DNA of 64,000 nt from Serratia plymuthica NBRC 102599. Its GTDB lineage: Bacteria; Pseudomonadota; Gammaproteobacteria; Enterobacterales; Enterobacteriaceae. Positions 48,759 through 57,347 of the stretch are shown here, piece by piece (positions within the stretch are counted from its first letter, which is position 1; each line of letters opens with the position of its first letter). Made by a program: the position numbers and the translations under genes. Where the stretch lies: contig NZ_BCTU01000019.1 in assembly GCF_001590925.1 (NCBI RefSeq), positions 94,985 to 158,984 of the forward strand, given 5' to 3'. The notes under the pieces were generated by a model that saw only the letters and a program-made list of their open reading frames with translations, had not been told where the DNA came from and did no database searches.

Positions 48759-49622
48759 ATGCTGACCAAGCCTTCAACACGTCTTAACAAATATATCAGC
48801 GAGAGCGGTATCTGCTCCCGCCGCGATGCCGATCGTTATATCGAACAAGGCAACGTTTTTATCAATGGCAAGCGCGTTGCGCTTGGCGATCAAGTGTTTC
48901 CAGGGGACGTGGTCAAGGTCAATGGCCAACTGATTGAACCCCGCAACGAAGACAACCTGATCTTCATTGCGCTCAACAAACCGGTGGGGATTGTCAGCAC
49001 CACGGAAGAGGGCGAGAAAGACAATATTGTCGATTTCGTAAACCACAGCACCCGCATCTTCCCGATCGGCCGTTTGGATAAGGATTCGCAGGGGCTGATC
49101 TTCCTGACCAACCACGGCGATCTGGTCAACAAGATCCTGCGCGCAGGCAACGATCACGAGAAAGAATATCGGGTTACGGTCAACAAACCGGTGACCGACG
49201 ATTTTATCCGTGGCCTGGGGGCCGGCGTGCCGATGCTGGGCACGGTGACTAAAAAGTGCAAGGTAAAGAAAGAAGCGCCGTTTGTCTTTCGCATCGTGCT
49301 GGTCCAGGGGCTTAACCGCCAGATCCGCCGCATGTGCGAGCATTTTGGCTATGAGGTTACCAAGCTGGAACGCACTCGCATTATGAATGTCAGCATGGCC
49401 GGGCTGCCGCCGGGTGAATGGCGCGATTTAACGGATGACGAGCTGGTCGAACTGTTTAAATCGATTGAGGATTCCTCCTCAGAAGCCAAGCCGGCGAAGA
49501 AGGCCAAACCTGCGGTGAAAAAACCGGCCGGCAGTGCGCCGAAAAGCGCCGATAAACCCGCCGGCAATGCGGCTGCCCGCAAGCGTTTTGCCCAGCCAGG
49601 CCGCAAAAAGAAAGGCCGCTGA
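48759..49622 (+). CDS. rluF: 23S rRNA pseudouridine synthase RluF
   Basis: RsuA-family enzyme modifying U2604 of 23S rRNA (and tRNA-Tyr U35) in E. coli. 287 residues: N-terminal S4 domain ([21 protein letters not shown]), catalytic D107 in [10 protein letters not shown], and a Lys/Ala/Pro-rich disordered C-terminal tail. ATG 48759 follows GGAG; the longer frame from 48732 begins inside the ERIC element. The gene's position between speB and the catabolic cluster differs from E. coli. Confidence 0.93.
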   Translation: MLTKPSTRLNKYISESGICSRRDADRYIEQGNVFINGKRVALGDQVFPGDVVKVNGQLIEPRNEDNLIFIALNKPVGIVSTTEEGEKDNIVDFVNHSTRIFPIGRLDKDSQGLIFLTNHGDLVNKILRAGNDHEKEYRVTVNKPVTDDFIRGLGAGVPMLGTVTKKCKVKKEAPFVFRIVLVQGLNRQIRRMCEHFGYEVTKLERTRIMNVSMAGLPPGEWRDLTDDELVELFKSIEDSSSEAKPAKKAKPAVKKPAGSAPKSADKPAGNAAARKRFAQPGRKKKGR

Positions 49623-49679
49623 GTGGTCAATAATCCCCGTTAGCCACCGCGCCGGGTGATTATTAAATAGCGATAATGA

Positions 49680-49712
49680 AACGCCCCCGGTCTTGATGAT
49701 CGGGGGCGTTTT
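49680..49712 (+). terminator. Rho-independent terminator of rluF
   Basis: AACGCCCCCG, 11-base loop, CGGGGGCGTT, then TT. It separates rluF from the cluster. Confidence 0.85.
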
Positions 49713-49982
49713 GCTTTATGGGGCTGCTCTCGCCAACAAAAACGACAGAACCCCATTAACGACTTCTAATATATAAACTCACTATGAAACGCATGCCTGA
49801 TATCGGTTTTTCATATCGGTGCATTTTTTCGTGATCCTTCCCACACTTGTTACGATAAAACAACCTTTCATTAACATTTGCCACCTTGCTCCCTTGACGA
49901 AAGTTTCGCCAGACTTATAGTGAGTGTATTAAATAAGAAACTGAGTTTCATATATGAAACAATCAGATAGAGGATAGAAGCA
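49713..49982 (+). promoter_or_regulatory. promoter and operator region of the catabolic cluster
   Basis: TTGACG (49894-49899), 16 bp, TATAGT (49916-49921) form a good sigma70 promoter. Downstream of it the perfect palindrome GTTTCATATATGAAAC (49945-49960) would lie near +17 to +32, fit for a repressor. Further upstream, ATGAAAC and GGTTTTTCAT around 49782-49820 carry similar half-sites. The IclR-family protein encoded in the cluster is the obvious candidate to bind here. Confidence 0.65.
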
Positions 49983-50300
49983 ATGAGCTGGAAGAACGTG
50001 TGTGAAGTGTCTCAGGTGAAAGAAGATTTTCCTTTCTCCGCCAACGTGGAAGGGAAAGAAGTCGGGGTGTATCTGATCGACGGCAACTATTACGCGCTGG
50101 AAGACGTTTGCCCACATGCTTATGCCTTGCTCAGCCAAGGGTTTGTCGATGACGGCAAGATCGAGTGTCCGTTGCACGAAGCGCTGTTCGATGTCCGTAC
50201 CGGTCAGTGTCTGCGTGAGCCAGGCGGCCGTGATCTGCAAACCTATCCCACCAGGGTGATAGACAATCAAATCCAAATCACCTTTATTGCGGAGGAGTAA
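49983..50300 (+). CDS. Rieske-type [2Fe-2S] ferredoxin
   Basis: 105-residue soluble electron carrier. Cluster ligands C43, H45, C62 and H65 (CPHA ... CPLHEALFD). Such ferredoxins pass electrons from a FAD reductase to a Rieske oxygenase; both partners are encoded nearby (54296 and 50630). Ribosome binding site AGAGGA precedes ATG. First gene of the cluster; the next gene starts 2 bases after its stop. Confidence 0.93.
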   Translation: MSWKNVCEVSQVKEDFPFSANVEGKEVGVYLIDGNYYALEDVCPHAYALLSQGFVDDGKIECPLHEALFDVRTGQCLREPGGRDLQTYPTRVIDNQIQITFIAEE

Positions 50301-50302
50301 TC

Positions 50303-50611
50303 ATGCAGCACATCACCGATTTCAATCCCTGGCTGCCGGACACCCAACAGGTGATCCCGGCACGCGTTGGCGGCAACGGCCAGATCCACCAACCTGGCCA
50401 ATTCCAAAATGTCATCTGGCAGAACCGCAGCCGGGTACCGGACGGTTTCGAGACCGCGCTGGTCGCGGCATTGGAAGAGATCTTCGAGCAGGGTGCGGAA
50501 GAGCTTGAGCAGATCGTCAGCGCGCTGAACCAGCGCCGCCTGTTTGATCGCAGCGGCCAGCCGTGGAATGAGGCGGCGTTCCGCGAATTCCTTCACGTTA
50601 ACGGTTACTGA
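50303..50611 (+). CDS. small protein with recombinase-like helix-turn-helix segment
   Basis: 102 residues. The C-terminal third (VSALNQRRLFDRSGQPWNEA, then FREFLHVNGY) resembles the helix-turn-helix of large serine recombinases (xALNxxGxxxxxGxxW..). There is no catalytic resolvase domain, so it is not a recombinase. Its place between Rieske ferredoxin and oxygenase, with a 2-base and an 18-base gap, suggests a role in oxygenase assembly or regulation; this is a guess. Confidence 0.7.
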   Translation: MQHITDFNPWLPDTQQVIPARVGGNGQIHQPGQFQNVIWQNRSRVPDGFETALVAALEEIFEQGAEELEQIVSALNQRRLFDRSGQPWNEAAFREFLHVNGY

Positions 50612-50629
50612 GCAGCCCGGGAGAAGGCA

Positions 50630-51673
50630 ATGACAGCAAACACAACATCCTCCGCACAGACTTTGCAGGACTATCTCGATCAGGGGCTGCGCGGCATGTG
50701 GTACCCGGTGCTGGCCAGTTGGGAAGTGGGCAATAATCCGGTAGGCATTACGCGTCTTGAGCAGCAGATTGTGGTGTGGCGCGACGGTGAAGGCGCGATC
50801 CACGCGCTGGAAGATCGTTGCCCGCATCGCGGCGCACGGCTTTCTATGGGCTGGAATCTGGGCGATCGCATCGCCTGCTGGTATCACGGCGTGGAGGTCG
50901 GTGGCGACGGTACGGTAAAAGACGTGCCTGCGGTCGATCGCTGCCCGCTGGTGGGGCAGAAATGCCTGCGTTCTTACCCGGCCAAAGAGGCCTACGGCGC
51001 CGTGTTCCTTTATTTCGGCATCACCGCCGACGAAGCGCCGCCGGAATTGACCTTCCCGCAGGAACTGGCAGATGAGGCGGCCTACAGCAACTTCCTGTGT
51101 ACCGCCAGTTGGGACTGCAACTATCAATACGCCTTGGAAAACGTCATGGATCCCATGCACGGCACCTACCTGCATTCCTCTTCGCATTCGATGGCGGAAG
51201 GGGATCGCAAGGCGGACATGGCGCTGGAGCCGACCGATACCGGGTTCATCTTTAAGAAGAATGGCCAGATTGGCGTCAACTTTGACTGGGTAGAGTTCGG
51301 CAGCAGCGGAGCCTACTGGATGCGGCTGTCGATCCCGTACAAAAAACGCTTTGGGCCGGGCGGCCACTTCTGGATCATCGGCATGGTGGTGCCGGAAGAT
51401 AAAGATCATTGCCGGGTATTCTTCTGGCGTATCCGCAAGGTCAAAGACTGGCAGCGCGACATCTGGCGCTTTATGTACCGCAACCGCCTGGAAGCACTGC
51501 ATTGGGACGTACTGGAACAAGATCGCATCGTGCTGGAGAACATGGCGCCAAACGCGCGTGGCCGTGAATATTTGTATCAGCATGACGTCGGCCTTTCCCG
51601 CCTGCGCCGCATGATGCAGAAAGAGGCGCAAAAACAACTGGCGATGCTCGCCGAACAGGAGGCCGCGCAGTGA
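50630..51673 (+). CDS. Rieske non-heme iron oxygenase, alpha subunit
   Basis: 347 residues. N-terminal Rieske domain with C64, H66, C83 and H86 (CPHRG ... CWYHG), and a catalytic domain with the mononuclear-iron motif E170-x3-D174-x2-H177-x4-H182 (ENVMDPMHGTYLH); a C-terminal EQD may supply the carboxylate ligand. No beta-subunit gene is present, so it belongs with alpha-only oxygenases such as vanillate or dicamba demethylases and phthalate dioxygenase. It should be the first oxidative step (dihydroxylation, monooxygenation or O/N-demethylation) of the pathway. Overlaps the next gene by 4 bases (GTGA). Confidence 0.93.
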   Translation: MTANTTSSAQTLQDYLDQGLRGMWYPVLASWEVGNNPVGITRLEQQIVVWRDGEGAIHALEDRCPHRGARLSMGWNLGDRIACWYHGVEVGGDGTVKDVPAVDRCPLVGQKCLRSYPAKEAYGAVFLYFGITADEAPPELTFPQELADEAAYSNFLCTASWDCNYQYALENVMDPMHGTYLHSSSHSMAEGDRKADMALEPTDTGFIFKKNGQIGVNFDWVEFGSSGAYWMRLSIPYKKRFGPGGHFWIIGMVVPEDKDHCRVFFWRIRKVKDWQRDIWRFMYRNRLEALHWDVLEQDRIVLENMAPNARGREYLYQHDVGLSRLRRMMQKEAQKQLAMLAEQEAAQ

Positions 51674-52425
51674 ACGGCCTGCTGGCAGGAAAACGCATTG
51701 TGGTGACCGGCGCGGCGCGCGGTCTGGGCCGTAGCTTCGCCGGGGCCATCGCCCAGGCGGGCGGTCGGGTGGTGATGTGCGATATTCTGGCGGATGAACT
51801 GGCGGACAGTGCCGCCGGCCTGCGTGAGCAGGGAGCCGAAGTGGAAACGCAGGTTATCGATCTGGCGTCGCCGGTCTCGATCACCGCCGCGTTCAGCACC
51901 ATTGCCGAAGGCGGTACGATCGACGGGTTGGTGAACAACGCGGCGCTGGCAACCGGCGTCGGCGGTAAAACCATGATGGAATACGATATTGATCTGTGGG
52001 ATCGGGTCATGCAGGTTAACGTGCGCGGCACCTGGTTGGTGAGCCAGGCCGCGGTACCGCTGCTGGCGAAAAACCCGCATGCCAAGATCGTCAACGTGGC
52101 TTCGGATACCGCGCTGTGGGGCGCACCGCGCTTGATGGCCTATGTGGCCAGCAAAGGGGCGATTATCTCGATGACCCGCTCGATGGCGCGTGAACTGGGC
52201 CCGCAGGGGATTTGCGTTAATGCTATCGCACCAGGCCTGACGCGGGTAGAAGCTACCGAATATGTGCCCGCCGAGCGCCACCAGCTGTACGAACAGGGCC
52301 GGGCGCTGGCCGGGGCGCAACATCCTGACGACGTGAACGGCACTGTGCTTTATCTGCTGTCGCCGCTGGCGAACTTCGTGACCGGTCAACTGTTGCCGGT
52401 CAACGGCGGCTTTATCTTTAACTAA
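51670..52425 (+). CDS. short-chain dehydrogenase/reductase, canonical
   Basis: 251-residue classical SDR: TGAARGLG cofactor motif, NNA, catalytic S145, Y158 and K162 (YVASKGA). D38 after the second strand suggests NAD preference. Coupled to the oxygenase gene, it is well placed to rearomatise a cis-dihydrodiol or to oxidise an alcohol formed by the oxygenase. The substrate cannot be read from sequence. Start codon GTG. Confidence 0.92.
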   Translation: MNGLLAGKRIVVTGAARGLGRSFAGAIAQAGGRVVMCDILADELADSAAGLREQGAEVETQVIDLASPVSITAAFSTIAEGGTIDGLVNNAALATGVGGKTMMEYDIDLWDRVMQVNVRGTWLVSQAAVPLLAKNPHAKIVNVASDTALWGAPRLMAYVASKGAIISMTRSMARELGPQGICVNAIAPGLTRVEATEYVPAERHQLYEQGRALAGAQHPDDVNGTVLYLLSPLANFVTGQLLPVNGGFIFN

Positions 52426-52453
52426 TCTACATTTTATTAGCCAGGAGCAGCAC

Positions 52454-53248
52454 ATGGCAGACGATCAAGCGTGTAAGTATCTGATCCCGGGGCTGGATCG
52501 CGGGTTGCAGCTGCTGCTGGCGTTTGGCGAGCAGCACAAGGAAATGACCTTTGCAGAATTACATCGCCTGGTCGATATGCCGAAGGCGACCGCCTACCGC
52601 GTGGTGCAAACGCTGGAACATCTGGGTTTTCTGGAGCGTAACCCGCGCACCAACACCTTTGCACTGGGCATCAAGGTGCTGCGGCTCGGTTTTGAATATA
52701 TTGCCTCTCTGGATGTGGCGCAGGCCGGCCAACCGGTGATCGAACAGCTGCGTGACCGCAGCCAATGCAGCAGTCACCTGGCGATCCGCGATGAGCGCGA
52801 TGTGATCTACATCGCCCGCGTCAGCGCCGCCGGTTCGCAAATCAATCAGGTCAGCGTCGGCACTCGCCTGCCGGTACACCAGACTTCGCTCGGCCGCATG
52901 CTGTTGACCAGCGCTACCCGCGAAGAGTTCGAACTGTTGTACCCGCAAGAACAATTGCCGGGCAGCGGGCCGGGCACCCCGGCGGATCGTGAAACCTTGT
53001 GGCAAATGGTTCAGCAGGACAAAGCGCGCGGCTATGTGATCGGCGAATCGTTTTTCCGCCACGGCATTTCTTCGATCGTCTATCCGATCTTCAACCGCGA
53101 GCAGCGGGTTGAGGCTGTGGTCAGCATTATGGTGCCGTTCGATGAGATCCCGAAAGCGGATCGCGAACGGTTGCGCAAGGAGGTGCGGGATGCCGCAGAG
53201 AAAATCTCCGGCTTCCTGGGCGCACCGCCGCAGGCAAACGTCGGTTAA
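52454..53248 (+). CDS. IclR-family transcriptional regulator
   Basis: 264 residues: winged helix-turn-helix at about 10-70 (FAELHRLVDMPKATAYRVVQTLEHLGFLER) and a C-terminal GAF-like effector domain (YPIFNREQRVEAVVSIMVPFDE). Such regulators of aromatic catabolism respond to the substrate or an intermediate. It lies inside the operon, on the same strand, and is followed by a 109-base gap that could hold a second promoter. Likely target: the palindrome at 49945-49960. Confidence 0.92.
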   Translation: MADDQACKYLIPGLDRGLQLLLAFGEQHKEMTFAELHRLVDMPKATAYRVVQTLEHLGFLERNPRTNTFALGIKVLRLGFEYIASLDVAQAGQPVIEQLRDRSQCSSHLAIRDERDVIYIARVSAAGSQINQVSVGTRLPVHQTSLGRMLLTSATREEFELLYPQEQLPGSGPGTPADRETLWQMVQQDKARGYVIGESFFRHGISSIVYPIFNREQRVEAVVSIMVPFDEIPKADRERLRKEVRDAAEKISGFLGAPPQANVG

Positions 53249-53357
53249 CTGACGACACCGACTCTTTTACTCAGGCAGGGATAAGGTCCACACCCATCAG
53301 GGGCCGGGGTTCGATCATGCCTGAAAAACGCATTCAGCGAGAACGTGAGGCACAATA

Positions 53358-54299
53358 ATGAGCGTAATCGGAATCGAAAAACTGGAATTTGGCGTCGAAG
53401 ATCTGCCAACTTGCGAAAAGTTCATGCAGGACTTCGGCCTGCAGGCGGCGCAGCAGCATTGGGGGGAACGCCAGCGCGAATTCACTACCCTGAGCGGTGC
53501 GCGCGTGGTGCTGCATCCGTTGCAAAGCGAAGCATTGCCGGCGGCATTTGAGGGCGGGTCCACTCTGCGCCGGATGACCTGGGGCGTCGGCAGCCCAAGC
53601 AAATTGGCGGCCCTGGCGCCGTTGCTGGCGCAGATGCCGGGTTTCCGCCAAGTGGGGGAAGAGCTGGAGTGCCGCGATCCGAACGGCATGACGCTGCGCT
53701 TTAGCGTCAGCCAACAGCGCGATGTCGAGTTGCCGGTATCGCCGATCAACCAATGGGGTGACGTGCGCCGCATCGATCAGCCCAGCCCGGTATATGCGCA
53801 GGCGCAGCCGATCAACATCGGCCATGTGGTGTTCTTCGTCGAGGATCTTGCCGCCACCGAAAAATTTTACCGTGAAGTGCTGGGTTTTCAGGTCTCGGAT
53901 CGTTATATCGATCGCGCGGTGTTCCTGCGGACCCAGGCGCGCGGCGGCCATCACAATCTGTTCCTGCTGAAACTGCCTAATCGCCCGCGTGGCCTCAATC
54001 ACGTGGCCTTTACCGTGCGCGACATCCACGAGGTGATCGGTGGCGGCATCGCCATGAACAAAGAGAAGTGGAGCACGTTCATCGGCCCTGGCCGCCACCC
54101 GATTTCCTCGGCCTATTTCTGGTACGTCAACAGCCCGACCGGCGGCGCATTCGAGTACTACACCAACGACGATTACCTGACCGAAAACTGGCAACCGCGC
54201 GAATTGGAGCACTCACTGGTGTCGTTCACCGAGTGGGCGGTGGAAGGCGGTATCGACCACGACACGCGTCGCCAGCAGAAAAAACCGGAGGCGCTATGA
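53358..54299 (+). CDS. VOC-family extradiol-type dioxygenase
   Basis: 313 residues with two vicinal-oxygen-chelate modules. The C-terminal module has the iron triad H156 (NIGHVVF), H215 (LNHVAF) and E266 (GAFEYY); the N-terminal module has lost its ligands, the pattern of two-domain extradiol catechol dioxygenases. In the GRHPISSAYFWYV stretch, Y256 matches an active-site Tyr of BphC while its second-shell His appears to be Ser, so the substrate may be unusual. Probably the ring-cleaving enzyme. Overlaps the reductase gene by 4 bases. Confidence 0.88.
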   Translation: MSVIGIEKLEFGVEDLPTCEKFMQDFGLQAAQQHWGERQREFTTLSGARVVLHPLQSEALPAAFEGGSTLRRMTWGVGSPSKLAALAPLLAQMPGFRQVGEELECRDPNGMTLRFSVSQQRDVELPVSPINQWGDVRRIDQPSPVYAQAQPINIGHVVFFVEDLAATEKFYREVLGFQVSDRYIDRAVFLRTQARGGHHNLFLLKLPNRPRGLNHVAFTVRDIHEVIGGGIAMNKEKWSTFIGPGRHPISSAYFWYVNSPTGGAFEYYTNDDYLTENWQPRELEHSLVSFTEWAVEGGIDHDTRRQQKKPEAL

Positions 54300-55507
54300 G
54301 CCAGCCAGTGCAGGCGGGCATCGTGATTATCGGCGGCGGGCAGGCCGGCGGTTGGGCGGCGAAAACGCTGCGCGATCGGGGTTACGCGGGCCGGCTAACG
54401 GTGATCAGCGACGAACCCTATGATTTTTACGAACGCCCGCCGCTTTCCAAGGCGGCGTTGCTGGACGGCAATGCGCCGCTCAGCAGGCTGTTCAGCGAGC
54501 AGGTGGTCGCGGGGTTGAACATCGACTGGTGTCGCCCGTTGCGTGCCGAAGCCATTGATGGGCAGCAGCAAATCGTCACGCTCAGCGACGGGCGGCAGTT
54601 GCAGTTTGATCAACTGTTGATCGCCACCGGCGGCCGGCCACGCCTGCCGGACGCCCGTTGGGCCAGCCATCCGCGGGTGATGACGCTGCGCTCCTGGGAC
54701 GATGCGGCAAAACTGCGCCAGGCGTTGCAAGGTTGCCGCCAGTTGGCGATCGTCGGCGGCGGCTGGATCGGACTGGAGATCGCCGCTTCCGCCCGGCGGC
54801 TCGGTGCCGAGGTGACGGTGTTTGAGCGCCAGCCCGCGTTATGCATGCGCAGCGTAGGCGCGGATGTTTCGCAGGCGTTGCTTGAGCTGCACCAGCAGCA
54901 GGGCGTAACGGTACGCTGCGGCTGCGGCGAGATCTCGCTGGAAGATCGCGACGGCGCTGCGTGGATCGGCAGTGAAAGCAGCGATCCTCAGGCTTTCGAT
55001 CTGGTGGTCGTGGGCATCGGCGTCGAACTTAACCTCGAGCTGGCGCACAGCGCCGGGCTGAAGGTCGACGCCGGTATCGTGATCGACGGCCAGGGGCGCA
55101 CCAGCCACCCGGCCATTTTCGCCGCAGGTGATGTGGCGCGCCACCCGACGCTTGGCCTGTGCCTGCAGTCCTGGGCCTATGCGCAGAATCAGGCGATCAG
55201 CACCGCTTGCGCGATGCTGGATGCCTTTGCCGCCCCATACAACGACGTGGCCTGGCTGTGGTCGGATCAATACGACACCAATATTCAGATCCTCGGCGTG
55301 CCGATCGGCGGGGTGCATCACGTGGTGCGCCGCACGCCGCAGTCACAGGTGTTCTTTACGCTCAACGCCGACCGGCAACTGGTGCAGATGGTGGCGTTTA
55401 ACGACGCGCGCACCATCAAGCTGGGTAAACGCTGGCTGGCCGGCGGGCGGGTGCTGGAGCCGCAGCAGTTGGCGGACGCGGAATTTTCTCTGATGGCGTT
55501 GAAATAA
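54296..55507 (+). CDS. FAD-dependent ferredoxin reductase
   Basis: 403 residues of the glutathione-reductase-like ferredoxin/rubredoxin reductase family (as HcaD, BphA4): FAD motif GGGQAGG near 14-20, YERPPLSK, NAD motif GGGWIGLE near 155, FAD-binding GDVA near the C-terminus, and a C-terminal reductase domain. It should transfer electrons from NADH to the Rieske ferredoxin at 49983, completing a three-component oxygenase. ATG at 54296 overlaps the previous stop; the longer frame from 54068 lies inside the dioxygenase gene. Confidence 0.92.
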   Translation: MSQPVQAGIVIIGGGQAGGWAAKTLRDRGYAGRLTVISDEPYDFYERPPLSKAALLDGNAPLSRLFSEQVVAGLNIDWCRPLRAEAIDGQQQIVTLSDGRQLQFDQLLIATGGRPRLPDARWASHPRVMTLRSWDDAAKLRQALQGCRQLAIVGGGWIGLEIAASARRLGAEVTVFERQPALCMRSVGADVSQALLELHQQQGVTVRCGCGEISLEDRDGAAWIGSESSDPQAFDLVVVGIGVELNLELAHSAGLKVDAGIVIDGQGRTSHPAIFAAGDVARHPTLGLCLQSWAYAQNQAISTACAMLDAFAAPYNDVAWLWSDQYDTNIQILGVPIGGVHHVVRRTPQSQVFFTLNADRQLVQMVAFNDARTIKLGKRWLAGGRVLEPQQLADAEFSLMALK

Positions 55508-55530
55508 CGCCCGAACCTCGGGAGCGTTTC

Positions 55531-56793
55531 ATGACTACGCAAGACATTGACGCCCGCGCTGGACGGGTGGGGGATGCCGTTGCCGAAAATCCGCAGCAAC
55601 GGGTGCGCTGGTCGGTGCCGATCGCGCTGTTCGCCTGCGTGCTGCTGGCGTTTTTCGACAAGATCAGCATTGCGGCGCTGTTTTCCGACAGCGAGTTCCA
55701 GCAGGCGCTGGGCATCAGTTTTGATCCGGCGCGGCTCGGCTTGCTGATGAGTGCGTTTTTGTTCTCTTACGGCATATCTTCCATGCTGTTGAGCGGCATT
55801 GGCGACCGGCTGAATCCGGTTAAGGTGCTGATCGGCATGATGGTGGTGTGGGGCGTGCTGATGGTGTTGATGGGGTTGTCCCGTTCTTATCACACCATGA
55901 TGACGCTGCGCATCCTGCTCGGCATCGCGGAAGGGCCGCTGTTGCCGATGGCATACGCCATTATCCGCCAGGCTTTCCCGCAGCGCTTGCAGGCTCGCGC
56001 CACCATGTTATGGCTGCTTGGCACGCCGCTGGGGGCTGCACTCGGTTTCCCGGTCACGCTGTATATCCTCAATACCTTCGATTGGCAGACCACCTTCTTC
56101 TTTATGGCGTTTCTGACGCTGCCGGTGATGCTGTTGGTGCTGTTTGGCATGCGTCATCTGAACGTGGCGCGCCCGGCAGCCAAAACCGATGCGCAACCTG
56201 TGGCGGCGGAGCGTAAACAGCAGCGCCGGGAACTTTTGCGCAATCCGCATTTCTGGATGATCTGCCTGTTTAATATCGCCTTCCTGACCTACCTGTGGGG
56301 GATGAACGGCTGGCTGCCCAGCTACCTGATCAAGGGGAAAGGCATCCATCTGGAACATGCCGGTTACCTGTCTTCGTTGCCGTTTATCGCCATGCTGCTC
56401 GGCGAGGTGGTCGGTGCCTGGCTGTCGGACAAGCTGGATCGTCGCGCGCTGGCCTGCTTTGTCTCGCTGTGCGGCGCCGGGCTGGGGTTGGCCGTGGTAT
56501 TGCATCTGCAGGGCACCTACAGCGTGATAGCCGCGATGGCCTTCAGCACCTTTATGTGGGGCGCCGGGGCGCCGAACATCTTTGCGCTGCTGGCGAAAGC
56601 GACCAGCAGCAAGGTCAGCGCCACCGCAGGCGGTATTTTTAACGGATTGGGCAATTTTGCCGGTGCGTTGGCGCCGGTGCTGATGGGGGCGCTGATCGCC
56701 GCCAGCGGCAACATGGATAACGGCCTGCTGTTCCTGGTGGTGATGGCCTTCATCGGCTGCATCATCCTGCTGCCGTTGCTGAAAAAATACTGA
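55531..56793 (+). CDS. MFS transporter, probable aromatic-acid uptake
   Basis: 420 residues with about 12 TM segments and a cytoplasmic loop near residue 210. The between-TM2-TM3 motif GIGDRLNPVKVL and arginine-rich TM4 region fit the anion:cation symporter-like branch of the MFS used for organic acids. It is the only transporter in the cluster and should import the substrate, most likely an organic acid. Confidence 0.88.
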   Translation: MTTQDIDARAGRVGDAVAENPQQRVRWSVPIALFACVLLAFFDKISIAALFSDSEFQQALGISFDPARLGLLMSAFLFSYGISSMLLSGIGDRLNPVKVLIGMMVVWGVLMVLMGLSRSYHTMMTLRILLGIAEGPLLPMAYAIIRQAFPQRLQARATMLWLLGTPLGAALGFPVTLYILNTFDWQTTFFFMAFLTLPVMLLVLFGMRHLNVARPAAKTDAQPVAAERKQQRRELLRNPHFWMICLFNIAFLTYLWGMNGWLPSYLIKGKGIHLEHAGYLSSLPFIAMLLGEVVGAWLSDKLDRRALACFVSLCGAGLGLAVVLHLQGTYSVIAAMAFSTFMWGAGAPNIFALLAKATSSKVSATAGGIFNGLGNFAGALAPVLMGALIAASGNMDNGLLFLVVMAFIGCIILLPLLKKY

Positions 56794-56822
56794 TTTATCT
56801 ATGGCTACAGAGGAGTGACAAC

Positions 56823-57347
56823 ATGTCCCAGGTTGAGAAACAAGCCGGCGTCAAGCCGCAGGATCAGTCGATAGAGAATTGGGTGGAATCGCGTATCGCC
56901 CGCTTTGAAGGCCGTAAATATGACTGGAATGCGTTGAAGTTCCAGGCCGACTACGACCCGAAATACCGTCGCGCGCAGATGCGTTACATCGGCACCGGTG
57001 CTACCGGGGTGGTTAACGACACCAACACTATTCCGGCGGGAAACTTCACCTTCTCCACCATGGTGCTGCCGTCAAAATGCGAAGGGCCGCTGCACCTGCA
57101 CGACGACGTGGAAGAGGTGTTCTTTATGCTCAAAGGCAGCATCACGCTGATGATCCAGGACGGTACGGAATACTACGAAACCAAGCTGAAAGAGCGCGAT
57201 CTGATCTCGGTGCCGGCCGGCGTCTACCGTGGGTTGTTCAACCACGGCGAGGAAGAGGCGCTGATGTGCGTGATGCTTGGCACGGCAAAACCGGAAACGC
57301 CGACCTACCCGGCCGATCACCCGTTATCCAAAGTGAAGCGTAACTGA
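56823..57347 (+). CDS. metal-binding cupin protein
   Basis: 174 residues with one cupin barrel: H91, H93, E97/E98 (HLHDDVEEVFF) and H141 are the likely metal ligands. Could be a dioxygenase, isomerase or dehydratase acting on a pathway intermediate. Preceded by AGGAG; its stop overlaps the next start by one base. Confidence 0.85.
   Translation: MSQVEKQAGVKPQDQSIENWVESRIARFEGRKYDWNALKFQADYDPKYRRAQMRYIGTGATGVVNDTNTIPAGNFTFSTMVLPSKCEGPLHLHDDVEEVFFMLKGSITLMIQDGTEYYETKLKERDLISVPAGVYRGLFNHGEEEALMCVMLGTAKPETPTYPADHPLSKVKRN

Noticed and set aside
54068..54295. N-terminal extension of the ferredoxin reductase
   Set aside because: Lies wholly inside the preceding dioxygenase gene; the ATG at 54296 gives the FAD motif at the usual distance.
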